Origin: Gemmobacter lutimaris
GTDB taxonomy: Bacteria; Pseudomonadota; Alphaproteobacteria; Rhodobacterales; Rhodobacteraceae
Direction of reading: 5' to 3'
Assembly (NCBI RefSeq): GCF_003570715.1
Contig: NZ_QXXQ01000005.1
Coordinates: forward strand, 236,251-300,250
Length of the DNA: 64,000 bases
This document shows positions 22,332-32,300 of the stretch, in pieces. The notes beneath the pieces were generated by a model, which saw only the letters and a list, made by a program, of their open reading frames with translations, was not told the origin of the DNA and did no database searches. How positions within the stretch are numbered: the stretch's first letter is position 1; every line of letters starts with the position of its first letter. Both the position numbers and the translations under genes were made by a program.

Positions 22332-23827
22332 ACCGACGCCTCCAAATCACCGAAGATAACCCAGAGGTCGGACCAGATTTTCACCAGCGTGACAACCGAA
22401 CCCACGGCACGAGTCGCGGCGTTGAAATCGGCCGGGACTTGCAACGTGGCACCACTCCCTGCGACGAACGTAACTCCCCCGGTGCTGTGCTGACGCACCA
22501 TCACGCTGAACCCGGTCGGCAGGTTTTCCGTGGCATCGGCTGGCACAGTAATCGTGGTGGATGTGCTCGTGTTATAGTGCATTAGTTGCCCGAGGTCCGA
22601 TGCGGTGATGGTGTGCGCCGTGGCGGTGCTCATGGCGGTGGCAATCAGTGCGGCGCTGGTAGGCGGATCGACCCAGACCAGCCCATCGCCAGCGCCGTTC
22701 ACAGCGAGACGCTTCGCGGCATCCGGTGCGCCATATGTCGGCAGAGCCTCGGGCGGATCGACCCATTCCACCGCATCCTCGGTCGCATTGACCGCAAGGT
22801 GTTTCCCGGTGTTCCCAACGAACGAAGGTAGCGAAGTGCCGCCCCCGGTTTCATCGGTGGCCCATTCCACCCCGTCTTCGGTCGCGTTGACCTTCAGGAC
22901 TTTGCCGGTGTTCCCGGCATAGCCCGGCAGCGTCGTGCCCCCGCCGCCCGTTTCATCGGTGGCCCATTCCGTCGCGTCGCCCGTGGCGTTGACCTTCAGC
23001 ACATTCCCGGCCTGGGCGGCGGAATAGGAAGGCAGGGTGTCACCCGTGCCGTCAACACCCCACTCCGTCGCATCGCCAGTGCCATTGACCTTCAGCACGC
23101 GGCCCGCCTCCGACACGGAATAGGAAGGCAGGGTGTCGCCCGTGCCGTCAACGCCCCATTCCACGCCGTCACCCGTGGCGTTGACCTTCAGCACTTGCCC
23201 CGCCTCCGGCACGCCGTATGACGGCAGTTCGGCTTCGAGGGTGAACCATTCCGTCGCGTCGCCCGTCGCGTTGACCCGCAGCACTTGCCCGATCTGGGGC
23301 GCGCCGTAGGACGGCAGGCCGGTGAGGCTGGCCCATGCCAGTTCGGTGCCGTCGCCCGTGACGCTGAGGAACTGGCCGAGTTGGCCCGCGCCATAGGCCG
23401 GAATCTCGGGGTTCGCGGGCACCCATTCCAGCGCGTCGCCGGTCTCGGTGATCCGCAGCACCATCCCGGCTTGCGGCTCACCGAAGGCAGGAAGATCGGT
23501 GGCCTGGACGGACCACGCCGCACCTGAGAACCGCCACAATGTGTTGGTCGGCGTCTCCCAGGCCGTAATGCCGGGCGGCGCACTGAGTTTCACCCAGACC
23601 CCGTTGTCTCTCGCCCAAACCTTCATGGCGTCGGCGCCATCCAGCACGATGTAGATCATACCGTCGGTCGGCGCGCCCGGCAGTTCGGCTTCGTCCACCA
23701 CGCCGTTGACGCTGAGGGCCGACAGGATGGACACGGTTCGAAGGTTGGCGTTCATAGCGTCGCCCCAACCATCTTCAGATTCAAGCCACGCGCCGGTCAG
23801 GCCCAGCCCAGGGAATTGTCTTGCCAT
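22328..23827 (-). CDS. Tail fibre with repeated beta motifs, 499 aa
   Basis: After about 90 residues the protein is built from at least nine related segments, each with LPSYG or LPSYS, then AGxVLKVNATGD, then xEW (for example EAGQVLKVNATGDGVEW). The C-terminal 130 residues (TITVPADATENLPTGFSVMVRQ, split ITVPADATENL then GFSVMVRQ) resemble phage fibre ends. Repeats of this kind form elongated shafts. It follows the large tail-tip protein and overlaps the next gene. Host recognition is the likely role. Confidence 0.85.
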   Translation of the reverse strand: MARQFPGLGLTGAWLESEDGWGDAMNANLRTVSILSALSVNGVVDEAELPGAPTDGMIYIVLDGADAMKVWARDNGVWVKLSAPPGITAWETPTNTLWRFSGAAWSVQATDLPAFGEPQAGMVLRITETGDALEWVPANPEIPAYGAGQLGQFLSVTGDGTELAWASLTGLPSYGAPQIGQVLRVNATGDATEWFTLEAELPSYGVPEAGQVLKVNATGDGVEWGVDGTGDTLPSYSVSEAGRVLKVNGTGDATEWGVDGTGDTLPSYSAAQAGNVLKVNATGDATEWATDETGGGGTTLPGYAGNTGKVLKVNATEDGVEWATDETGGGTSLPSFVGNTGKHLAVNATEDAVEWVDPPEALPTYGAPDAAKRLAVNGAGDGLVWVDPPTSAALIATAMSTATAHTITASDLGQLMHYNTSTSTTITVPADATENLPTGFSVMVRQHSTGGVTFVAGSGATLQVPADFNAATRAVGSVVTLVKIWSDLWVIFGDLEASV

Positions 23828-23863
23828 GGTATTTCATGCTCCAAGTTTCGGTTCGGGCTTGGA

Positions 23864-26806
23864 TCAGCCCCAATTATTGCCCCAATCCAGGCCCCAACCC
23901 GCAGCAAGGCCGATGCGGACATAGCGCCGGGCATTCTGGATCGACTCGTAACCGTCATGCACCGCCACGAACTCGACCCAGCCTTTCCGGGCCGAGCCGA
24001 AGTCGGCGGCGGGGAAGGTGTGGCTCGTCCCGGTGAGGCCGGGGTATTCAGTCAGCAGACTGCCCCCGAGGTCATAGATGCGGATCGTGGTGGTCTGGCC
24101 CGCTTCGATGCCGGTGGACGGCGCGTCCCAACGCGGCTGAAGCGCGTCCTCGTCAAGCCTGTTCCGGTTCGACCACGACACGGTTATGTTGGTGGGATAC
24201 GGCTCGGTTTCAAACAGGGCTTGCGCAAACCCGAAGCCCGTTCCGCCGTTCATCACTTGGCAGTTTGCGGGCCGGATCGGGGCGTGAAGCCGGGGCAGAA
24301 CCTCGCCGTAAAACACGGTGTCGGCTTCGCTGAGATGAAGGCGCTGGCCCGCTACGCGCGGCAGGAAGCGCAGATCGAGGCCGTCAAGTCCGGGGATGAG
24401 CAGCGTGTCAATCGCGTCACTCGCGCTTGATGGCAGGCGCCACAGCAGCGTCCCGGCATCCCATTGCCGTGGGATGGTGTCGAACATGCCGCGTGTCACG
24501 TCCCATTCTTGGGCCGATATGTTGAAGGAATCGAGCCGGATGATTTCGGACCCCAGATCGCCTTGGCCCAGCATGAGGAAGTCGCCGGGAAAGATGAAGC
24601 CGTGGCCCATTTCGTCAATCAGTTCGCGGGGCAATACAGATTCAACTTCTTGCGCCATAGCGAATGGCAGTTCGCGCGCTTCGCACTCACCGACCCGACC
24701 CGAGTTCCGCCAGTAGGGGAAGCCCGACACAAGTTCAGTGTCGGTGTGAATCCACACCTCAATATCATTGGGGTTCATGTCGGGGTGCGACGCCATGGGA
24801 ACAACGATCTGCCCCGGTGCGTTCTGCTCGATCTGTTCCGGCGTTGCGCCACCGAGGATCGCCATGGGGTAGGGCAGGGCAATGGCGGTCTGGTGGATCA
24901 TCGGCACGGGGCGTTGCGGCGCCTCCGGCAAAAGCCGGTCCTGCGGCGTGCGATACACGGTATGGCTGACGCTGAAAATGTCCTCCACCACGGTCACAAC
25001 GAGATTGCGGTCCTGCGGCGTGCCGGGCTGCACCGTCATCACGCGGATCACCATGTCCTCAATTTCCTCGTCGGGGTAATTGAGGCGGAACACCGCGCCG
25101 GGCCGAACGGCCCAGAACTTGCGGCTCAGGCGCAGCGTTCCGCTCCACAGCGGATAGCCGACCTCAGCCACGTCGCGGTCGGCGAGGGCCTGGGCCAGAT
25201 TGGCGTTGCGCACCATGTAGTAATTCCGGCTATCGCTGGAAATCCCGCTCTGGATCGCCAACGCAGCGTTATTGTGAGCCGTGACCGTGGCGCTTTCCTC
25301 GGTGGTCGGGTCGGTATAGGTCACAACGATTTCGTTGGTGACTTCACTCCAAAGGCGCCTGCGGCCCTCGGTGATTTCGCATTCCGACGGCCCGATGATC
25401 GTAAGGCCGCCAATATCATAATCGTTGCGCAGCAACTTGATGTTCCAACGCGCGTCAACCGGGTCTTGGAACATCAGGGCCTTGATGTGGTCAATCACTT
25501 CCTTGGCGATTGTCTCACCATCGGCTTGTTCCATCCATTTGAAGCTGATGCCAAAGCGTTCGTTGAACAGGGTTTGCGACGCGGCTTGAAAACTGACCTC
25601 ATTCATCTGGGACACATCTTCACCGAGGCCCCAATCCTTGTTGATGAACAATTCCCAAAGGAAGTTCGCCGGATTGGCGTCTGGCAGCATTCCGCCTTCC
25701 GCAATTGCGCAATGCGTGTATTCCAGCCCAGACCAGTTGACCTTTACGGTTTTCTCTGGCGTGGAGACGTATGAACTGCCGGGCCACGGGCGGTATCCAT
25801 AGTATTGCCGGATGAACCTCGTTCCGGGCGGAATTGGCCAGTTGCGATCAATAGTGTTTTTGCCACCGCTGTTGCGCCCAACTGTGGCATAAAATTTCGG
25901 ATAAGTGCTTATCAATTCGCCGGGTTCAAACGCGCCAGTTTCCGGGTTTGTTTCACCGCCGTAAAACCAGACATAGTATTGCGTAACGCCGAGGCCATCG
26001 ACCCTTCCGCTGTTGCTCTGGAACTCGGAAACCAGGAACACGTCGAGGTGCGCAAGGCCAGCGTCAATTTCTTCAATCGACGGTCTTTTGTCGTTCGTGA
26101 CGGAAAGCGGCTCGGCGGTATCCCCGTCGGCCGGAACTTTGGTCCTGTAATACTCGCCTTGGATGAAGCCGGGGTTTTCGAACTCCACGCCGCAATACAC
26201 GTTTTCATAGGTGGAAATGCGGCTGAACGATCCGATTGGTTCGGCAGGCCCGATCCCCGGAATGGTGATCCCGTTCGACAGGATCACCGGCATTTCGTAG
26301 GTATTTCCGTCAGGAACCAGTGGGATATTCCATCCGTTCGTCATGTCTGGTTCCGGCTCACCGAGCGGCCAGATAGCGGCGTAATCGTCATTCAGTTCGC
26401 GGAACAGCTTCGTAACCGAAACGTCGAGCGACGGCACATAGGGGTTATTCGTCACCCATTTGAAACCGGCTTCGAACATGCCGCGAAAAAACAGAGACGC
26501 AATCCCGCGATAGCCCGGCGCCGTTGCCGGGGTCAGCCCCATGCGCTTGGCGAGGGGTTCGGATGCCACCTGATCGAAGGTGCCGGGATAGCATTCGACA
26601 ATGCCGCGAACCCCGCCTTCTTTCCCGTCACCGCCAAATACTTCCGGCAGATCAATGCACACATCGCGGCGTTCCGTGACGGCGCCGCACCAAACCCGCT
26701 TGTCCTTGATGCGGACCTGGTTGATCGAATCAATCGGCCCGTGGCAGATCGCATAGTGGACGCTAAGCTGGTAGTCGTAGACCTTGACGCTGTTCTTACC
26801 GCCCAT
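23864..26806 (-). CDS. Tail tip / host specificity protein (gpJ-like), 980 aa
   Basis: A large tail hub protein. The N-terminus (NSVKVYDYQLSVHYAICHGPID then INQVRIKDKRVW, shown in parts) is typical of phage tail-tip attachment proteins; the central region with LYRELNDDYAAIW-like and SYRVSLEASIRG-like folds is a classic hub (seen here as TKLFRELNDDYAAIW and EITEGRRRLWSEV). The C-terminal part (SWSNRNRLDE, TTTIRIYDLGGSL) is a fibronectin-III-like module. It would contact the receptor and link to the fibres. Length and position after the BR0599-like gene fit lambda-type siphoviruses. Confidence 0.85.
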   Translation of the reverse strand: MGGKNSVKVYDYQLSVHYAICHGPIDSINQVRIKDKRVWCGAVTERRDVCIDLPEVFGGDGKEGGVRGIVECYPGTFDQVASEPLAKRMGLTPATAPGYRGIASLFFRGMFEAGFKWVTNNPYVPSLDVSVTKLFRELNDDYAAIWPLGEPEPDMTNGWNIPLVPDGNTYEMPVILSNGITIPGIGPAEPIGSFSRISTYENVYCGVEFENPGFIQGEYYRTKVPADGDTAEPLSVTNDKRPSIEEIDAGLAHLDVFLVSEFQSNSGRVDGLGVTQYYVWFYGGETNPETGAFEPGELISTYPKFYATVGRNSGGKNTIDRNWPIPPGTRFIRQYYGYRPWPGSSYVSTPEKTVKVNWSGLEYTHCAIAEGGMLPDANPANFLWELFINKDWGLGEDVSQMNEVSFQAASQTLFNERFGISFKWMEQADGETIAKEVIDHIKALMFQDPVDARWNIKLLRNDYDIGGLTIIGPSECEITEGRRRLWSEVTNEIVVTYTDPTTEESATVTAHNNAALAIQSGISSDSRNYYMVRNANLAQALADRDVAEVGYPLWSGTLRLSRKFWAVRPGAVFRLNYPDEEIEDMVIRVMTVQPGTPQDRNLVVTVVEDIFSVSHTVYRTPQDRLLPEAPQRPVPMIHQTAIALPYPMAILGGATPEQIEQNAPGQIVVPMASHPDMNPNDIEVWIHTDTELVSGFPYWRNSGRVGECEARELPFAMAQEVESVLPRELIDEMGHGFIFPGDFLMLGQGDLGSEIIRLDSFNISAQEWDVTRGMFDTIPRQWDAGTLLWRLPSSASDAIDTLLIPGLDGLDLRFLPRVAGQRLHLSEADTVFYGEVLPRLHAPIRPANCQVMNGGTGFGFAQALFETEPYPTNITVSWSNRNRLDEDALQPRWDAPSTGIEAGQTTTIRIYDLGGSLLTEYPGLTGTSHTFPAADFGSARKGWVEFVAVHDGYESIQNARRYVRIGLAAGWGLDWGNNWG

Positions 26807-27014
26807 TTGCTTGTGCCGCCTCTTTTTTAGCCGTCTCGATCATCATTTTAAGACCGGCATCTTCGATATGCTCCAATTCGGACGCCGGGATACCTTCCTG
26901 CACGAATCGTTTGAAGTCTATCCCAAGTTCTCTTGCCTTTCTTCGCAGCCCGCGAAAGCAGAAATCGTATTCCGCCGTTCGGCTGTGGCGCGGATGAACC
27001 CGAACCTCCGTCAT
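26796..27014 (-). CDS. Small tail-assembly protein, 72 aa
   Basis: ATG 27,014 overlaps the preceding stop as ATGA. The sequence is charged and helical (EYDFCFRGLRRKARELGID, then GIPASELEHIEDAGLKMMI). Its stop lies 10 bases inside the start of the tail-tip gene. A small helical protein at this point recurs in related tail modules; exact role unknown. Confidence 0.7.
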   Translation of the reverse strand: MTEVRVHPRHSRTAEYDFCFRGLRRKARELGIDFKRFVQEGIPASELEHIEDAGLKMMIETAKKEAAQANGR

Positions 27015-27256
27015 TTCTTCGACCCGGTGTCCGCTTTGCGGTGAACCGACAGCTTGTCCCAATGGCCGAGGTTGTTCAGCCCGGAAATTCTCACGCTGCC
27101 GACCACCACTGGAATAGGCCGACCGGCTTCCGCAGTAGGGTCTTCGAGGTCTTCCGTCGCGGGTGGCTTTTCCTGCTTCACGCCGGGTTGAAGCAGGAAC
27201 CCCACGAAGGACCAGGCAAAGCCGATGATCAGGTTGGTGAGAAATGGAAGGGGCAT
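27011..27256 (-). CDS. Small tail-tip assembly protein, 81 aa
   Basis: The N-terminus is hydrophobic (LPFLTNLIIGFAWSFVGFLL), and the second half contains GRPIPVVVGSVRISGLNNLG, a segment I recognise from phage tail-tip proteins (RPIPVVxGxVRI-x-GxN). The gene sits between the BR0599-like protein and the hub. It may be the separate form of an N-terminal hub segment found fused in other phages; this is inference. Confidence 0.7.
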   Translation of the reverse strand: MPLPFLTNLIIGFAWSFVGFLLQPGVKQEKPPATEDLEDPTAEAGRPIPVVVGSVRISGLNNLGHWDKLSVHRKADTGSKK

Positions 27257-27265
27257 TTCATGGCC

Positions 27266-28129
27266 TCAGTCGTATATGTTTTTGCCGATGGGGTTTTCAA
27301 TCGGAATGAAGGGTTGGCCGCCATAGTTCTGCACGTTGTCATGCAATTCGGAACACGCCGAAAAGCTGTGCGGGCAACCCAAATAAATCGACACGGTATT
27401 GCCAGCGGTCAAATAACGGGTCGGCCCCATAAGGGTGACGGTGTTTTCCGATGCGGCGAGTATCGCGCGGTATTCCGTGCCGCTGTCCCCATTCCATTCC
27501 ACGACGCCGCCGATATAGTCCGAAGGCGTCACGCCGGGCTTCATCCAGCCCGGATCGAGGCTCAGCGTTGTGCCCGCAATGCCTGCCACCGCGCCCGTGG
27601 TCATTGCGGCGCCTTTGTCAGCCAGGCATCGCGGGCCATAGAGGACATGGGGGCACGAAAGCTGGTAGTTCCGCCGAAGTCCGGGCCGCTTCAGCGAGTT
27701 GCCGAGCGGGCTGCACGACAGTTTGCGCATCTCGCCGTCCAGCGAACCTTCGTTGACCTTGCCGATGAAGGCCACGGGGAAATTCTCCCCGGTTTGCCAC
27801 GATGATGGGGTGGCAGGATCAGCGACATTGCCTTTGAACACGGTCAGCCGAACCATGAAACTTGGCGGAAAGTATGCGAACAGCCGCCCTATATCCGTGG
27901 ATTTCGGCAAGCGGACTTCGATTTCGGCGCTGCTTGAATCGAGTGCGCCACTGATCTTCTGGCTGTCCCGATCAATCGGGATGGGCTGGTATTCCACGTC
28001 GTTGAACGTGATCGGTGCCAGCGCATTGGTATAGGCGCGGAACGCTTCGGCGGCCTCACCGTATCGAAACAGGAACAGTTCGACCGGGTTTGCCCCGACC
28101 CGCGATGCTTCGTAATCGTTATACGACAC
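27266..28129 (-). CDS. Minor tail tip protein, gpL/BR0599-like, 287 aa
   Basis: The C-terminal half has CPHVLYGPRC, then LGCPHSFSAC, then HDNVQNYGGQPFIPIENP, the cysteine pattern of the phage BR0599 family that includes lambda gpL-like tip proteins and the tip protein of gene transfer agents. Lambda gpL binds a 4Fe-4S cluster through such Cys residues. Residues 1-150 are a DUF2163-like beta domain. It links the distal tail to the hub. Confidence 0.88.
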   Translation of the reverse strand: MSYNDYEASRVGANPVELFLFRYGEAAEAFRAYTNALAPITFNDVEYQPIPIDRDSQKISGALDSSSAEIEVRLPKSTDIGRLFAYFPPSFMVRLTVFKGNVADPATPSSWQTGENFPVAFIGKVNEGSLDGEMRKLSCSPLGNSLKRPGLRRNYQLSCPHVLYGPRCLADKGAAMTTGAVAGIAGTTLSLDPGWMKPGVTPSDYIGGVVEWNGDSGTEYRAILAASENTVTLMGPTRYLTAGNTVSIYLGCPHSFSACSELHDNVQNYGGQPFIPIENPIGKNIYD

Positions 28130-28132
28130 GGC

Positions 28133-29335
28133 TCAAGCCCCTGAAGTCGGCAGCACGCTCATGGGTAGAACCACCGAGGCGTTGCTGTCTGTGATGAAGG
28201 AAAAGGTGATGCTGTCCGATGCCAGCCGCCGCCGGTTCAGCCAGCGGACCTTGGTGTTGGCATTGAACTTGGCCCCGAGGCTTGGCGTAACGCCGAACCT
28301 GGATTGACCCTCCGGCGCGGCAGGAAACTCGCCGGTAAGGCTGTGGATCGCATAGCTGCCGTCATCGAAGAACGCGATGATGCGGTTGTGGGTAATGGAT
28401 CCGGCGAAAGTGGCTTCGAACCAATCCCCAGCAACGCCAAGCACCGATGTTCCCGGCACAGCCTCGATCAGTTCGAAATCGTTCTCTGGCGATGGCGCCC
28501 AGAATGAATTGCGCCGACCCAGGCGACGCGCAACAAACTGGAAAAGTTCGTCAACCTCGTCGTAACCCAAGCCGTAAAACGTAGCTGAAACGGTATCAGC
28601 CACGAAACCGAACCTATCGACGGTCTGCGTCACGCCAATATCGAAGTCGATGACTTCTGCCAGAGCCGTTGCGGTGTGGCTGATCGCTTCACCCCAATTG
28701 GGGCGCTTCAGGAACAGGTCGCGCCCCGAGTATTGCGGAAAGACGTGGCCCGTGCCTGGCATGGAGAACCGGCCCGGAACGATTGCGGTGTTGATCGACA
28801 GGGTGAAAGTTTCGTCGGTGCGGTTCTCCATCGCCGGGTCTTGGGTGAAGCGCACGGGATAGGCGCGATGCACCTTCGCCCCGGCCGCGAAGCCAAACAC
28901 CAACGGGGCGTCCAGCGTCACGACTGCGCCAGCCACGGATGACACGGCGCGGGCCTCGGTCGCGGCCCCATCGCTCAGGATCAGCGAGGCGCCGGGCACG
29001 ATCCAATGCGGAACGGCGTCCAGTTCGATTGTTACCGACCCAGCCATGGCAGCGGCCGTCAAGGCGCGGTATGGGCCGGGGAATGCCATGGACCATTCGT
29101 CGTTGCGGCCCCGGATCATGTCGGCCCGAAACTGCCGTGCCAGCGCCCTGGTGGCCCGAGCCTGCCCGCGAAGGAATGCCCGAGGCACGGCCCGGAGGCA
29201 GTCCCGTTCTTCGCTGCCGTCGCGGAACTGCCGGATTTCCGTCTTGTAGTCCAGTTGCAGTTCGACGCCGTTCCGCCAGTTGAACGCAAGCGGAACGATG
29301 TTGGCGTTTCGGGCTTTGGCCGTTCCGATTGTCAT
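28133..29335 (-). CDS. Minor tail (distal tail) protein, 400 aa
   Basis: The start overlaps the tape-measure stop by four bases. Beta-rich, with characteristic segments NWRNGVELQLDYKTEIRQFRDG (shown split: NWRNGVELQL and DYKTEIRQFRDG), then RDLFLKRPNWGE and RRNSFWAPSPENDF. Position directly after the tape measure and before the BR0599-like protein fits a distal-tail ring protein. Function comes from context and general similarity to phage minor tail proteins. Confidence 0.8.
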   Translation of the reverse strand: MTIGTAKARNANIVPLAFNWRNGVELQLDYKTEIRQFRDGSEERDCLRAVPRAFLRGQARATRALARQFRADMIRGRNDEWSMAFPGPYRALTAAAMAGSVTIELDAVPHWIVPGASLILSDGAATEARAVSSVAGAVVTLDAPLVFGFAAGAKVHRAYPVRFTQDPAMENRTDETFTLSINTAIVPGRFSMPGTGHVFPQYSGRDLFLKRPNWGEAISHTATALAEVIDFDIGVTQTVDRFGFVADTVSATFYGLGYDEVDELFQFVARRLGRRNSFWAPSPENDFELIEAVPGTSVLGVAGDWFEATFAGSITHNRIIAFFDDGSYAIHSLTGEFPAAPEGQSRFGVTPSLGAKFNANTKVRWLNRRRLASDSITFSFITDSNASVVLPMSVLPTSGA

Positions 29336-32300
29336 ACCAGTGCCTTTTTGATTTGCGGCGCCAGCATTCTGATCTTGTTGACGAACAGCTTGTCGGCCGA
29401 TGGCGCCGACAGAATGGCTTGCGCCGCGCTGTCCGTGTCGAACACGTTCAGGATGCTCATGTTGGATTGGGCCGCGCCGACGTTGGCGATGTGGCGCGGG
29501 TTGTCCTCCGTCAGAATTTCCTCGCCGCGCTTCAGCTTGGCGGGGATTTCACCGGGCTTGAACCCTGCGATGCCACCCTCGTGGTAGACGAACGCCTTGC
29601 CAGACCATGCCGGTGCCGCACTCGTGGCCTTGCCGCCGAGCGCACTGGCCGCCGTTCCGATGGGGCCGCTGATCCCGGCCAGCGCGTTCAGGATCGCTTG
29701 CTTGATGATCATCTGCCCGATCTGGATCAGGAAGTCCGAAGCGAATTTCAGGAACGCCGTGCCCAGGGCCTTGAAGCCCTTTTCACCGTTCGCCAGCGAT
29801 TCCGCAAAACTCATAAAGGCGCCGGTCAGCCCGTCCGCGAAGCTGGAAACCGCACCTTCGAACTGCTGCGCGTTCAGGCCGAAGGCTATGATCTTGTCAT
29901 TGCCAGCCGACAGGCTCATGCGCTGGGTTTCCAGCTTGGCGATGGCCGCGTCAGCTTCCGGGCCGCCAATCGCGGTCCACATCGCAATGGCGTTGGTGAT
30001 CGCTTCCCGAAGCTGCTGGTTCACGCCTTGAAGCGTCTCGCCAAGCCGCGCCGCGCCGGTCATGTCCCCCTGTTCCCGCATCATCTGCTGCTGCTCCAGG
30101 AGGCTTTGCCGCAGGTCGTAAAGCTGGTTTACCCGTTCTTCGGCGTCCTGGCGGCCCTTCGATGCGTTCTGCGCGTCCCATAGCGCGGCAGCCTGCGCCC
30201 GGACTTGTTCAAGTTCCTTGGCGCCGATCTTCGGGTTCTCGGCCTTCGCGTCGCGGATCGCGGCTTGGATTGCGGCTTCCCGCTCCTTGCCAGCGTTGAT
30301 GCGGCCCTGCTGATCCAGTTCGAAGGCGCCATCGGCCAGCCGCTTTGCCGTGGCTTCGGCTTGGTCCTTCGCCAGTTTCGCGGCTTCCACGGCCTTTTCG
30401 TGCAGAGCCTCGCCCTCGGTCGCGGCATAGGCGTAGACCCGTTGCAGCGCCTCGGCGCGGTCGATGTGGCCCTTGAACAGATCGCCCTTCACAGCGTCCG
30501 TCACGTTGTCCACCACGCCACCAGCGGCCTTGTCGCTGGCATCGACCTTGCGGGCATCCCCGGCCAGCACAGCGGCGTAGATTTGGGGCAGGGCGTCGCC
30601 CGGCTTGACGCCATGGTCGATGAGATACTTGCCCACGGCCGCGACTTGCGCCCCGACACTCATGCCTTCCGTCACGCCGTATTGCGCGCGCTGCGGCTCA
30701 CCCCATTGGATCAGGCCGATATGTTGCCCCCACTTGGTCGTAGGCCCGGATTTCCATTTGTCGAGCGTGCCGCCCGTCTCGAACGACATGACGGCCAGGA
30801 GGTCGCGGGCCGATACGCCGAGTTGCTTCGCCACGGTGTTGGTGGCCTGAACGAGTTCACCGAGTTCTTGCCCCGTCGCGCTTCCACGCCCCGCCACATA
30901 TTCGGCTTCCATCCGCGCCGTTGCCATCGGATCGGGGATTGTGGCGAAGCCTTGGCCCCAAAGGCCGAACACCTCCTTGATCTTGCTCCAATCCCCGGAC
31001 TTTGCTGCTGCGACCAACGCTGTAAGCGCAGCAGCGTTCAGTTCAGTGACCCGCTTCAGGCGTTCCATTTCGTCGGTCAGGCCAGGGATTTTCTCCTTCA
31101 GCGCGTTGATCGCGTCGGTGTAGTTCGTGGCTTTCTTCGTGTCCTCAAGCGCGGCGTTGGCTTCATCCGTCGCGGTCTTGAAGCCCAAGAGTTCCTTCAC
31201 CGTGTCGCTGATCGTGCCGCCAAGGGCGATAACGATGCCACCGGCTTCTTCCATGCGCGTGCGGATTTCAGCCATGGATTGCCCCGCTTCGCCGCCACCG
31301 TCGGCAATAGACAGGAGATTGGTGATCAATTTTTTCAGGAAATCGTTGTCCGTCCTGCTGTAAACTTGGTTCAGCGTCTCGGTGAATTTTTCCAGCGAAA
31401 CACCGCCGCCGGTAAAGGCCGCTGTGATTTCCCGAACCGCCTTGGCATCAGCCTTCAAGCGGGCCTTGTCGCTGTTGCCAATCAACGTGCCTACGTTGAA
31501 GTTAGAAATGGCGTCGTCCAGCACATAGAGGGCGCCCCTCATGCGCTTCATCGCAGCCTCCCAGGCTGCGCTTTGCGTGTCGAGGTTTTCCAGTGCGCGG
31601 GGCAGGGAGATGGATTGCGCGACTTTCCGAAGGCCCTCGGCCTCGGTCTTGGCCGAGTTGTAGGCTTCCTGCGTTTCGGTCAGCAGGTTGTTGTGCATCT
31701 CGATTGCCGCACTGGCGTCGTCAACGCTGGTGATCCACGCCCCCACGGCCGTGATGATGCCCGTGATCACGAGGCCGGGCAGGCCGCCAATCGCGGCCCA
31801 GAGCGCCCGCATTGCGCCTGCCGTGATGACGGCCGCGCCGCGCAGCAGGGTCAACCCGCCTACAAGGGCGCGCGTCCCAAGTGCCATGCCACGGCTGGTC
31901 GCGGCGGTGGCGGCCAATCTAGCCCGTAGAGCGTCGAGCCTGCCAATGGTATTGTTGACCGCGAAGAACAAGATGCGCTGCGCCCGGCTCATGTGACCAA
32001 CAGCCGCGACGCCTGCCACCATCTGCGCCGTGAACCCGCCAAGGGCGGCAATACCGCCTTGCACGCGCGCCGTGATTGCGAGGAAGAACTTGCCAAGGCC
32101 GACGGCGAACAAACCGGCCGCTGCTTGGGCAATCAGGTCGATATGCTGGACGGCAATCACGAGTGCATTGGCGAACGCGCCAACGGCCTCGCCCACACCC
32201 CGGAACAAATCCTTGCCGTCAGCACTGGACGCGAAGGCGTTGAAGTTTTGAAGGGCTTCGCGCAGCGCCGGGATGAAGCCTTTCGCCATTTCGATGCGGG

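Noticed and set aside
24464..25774. A 436-aa plus-strand frame opposite the tail-tip gene
   Set aside because: Antisense shadow of a clear structural gene; its protein is His/Arg-rich with no domain.
30205..31929. A 574-aa plus-strand frame opposite the tape measure
   Set aside because: Antisense shadow; the tape-measure frame has recognised domains and normal start.
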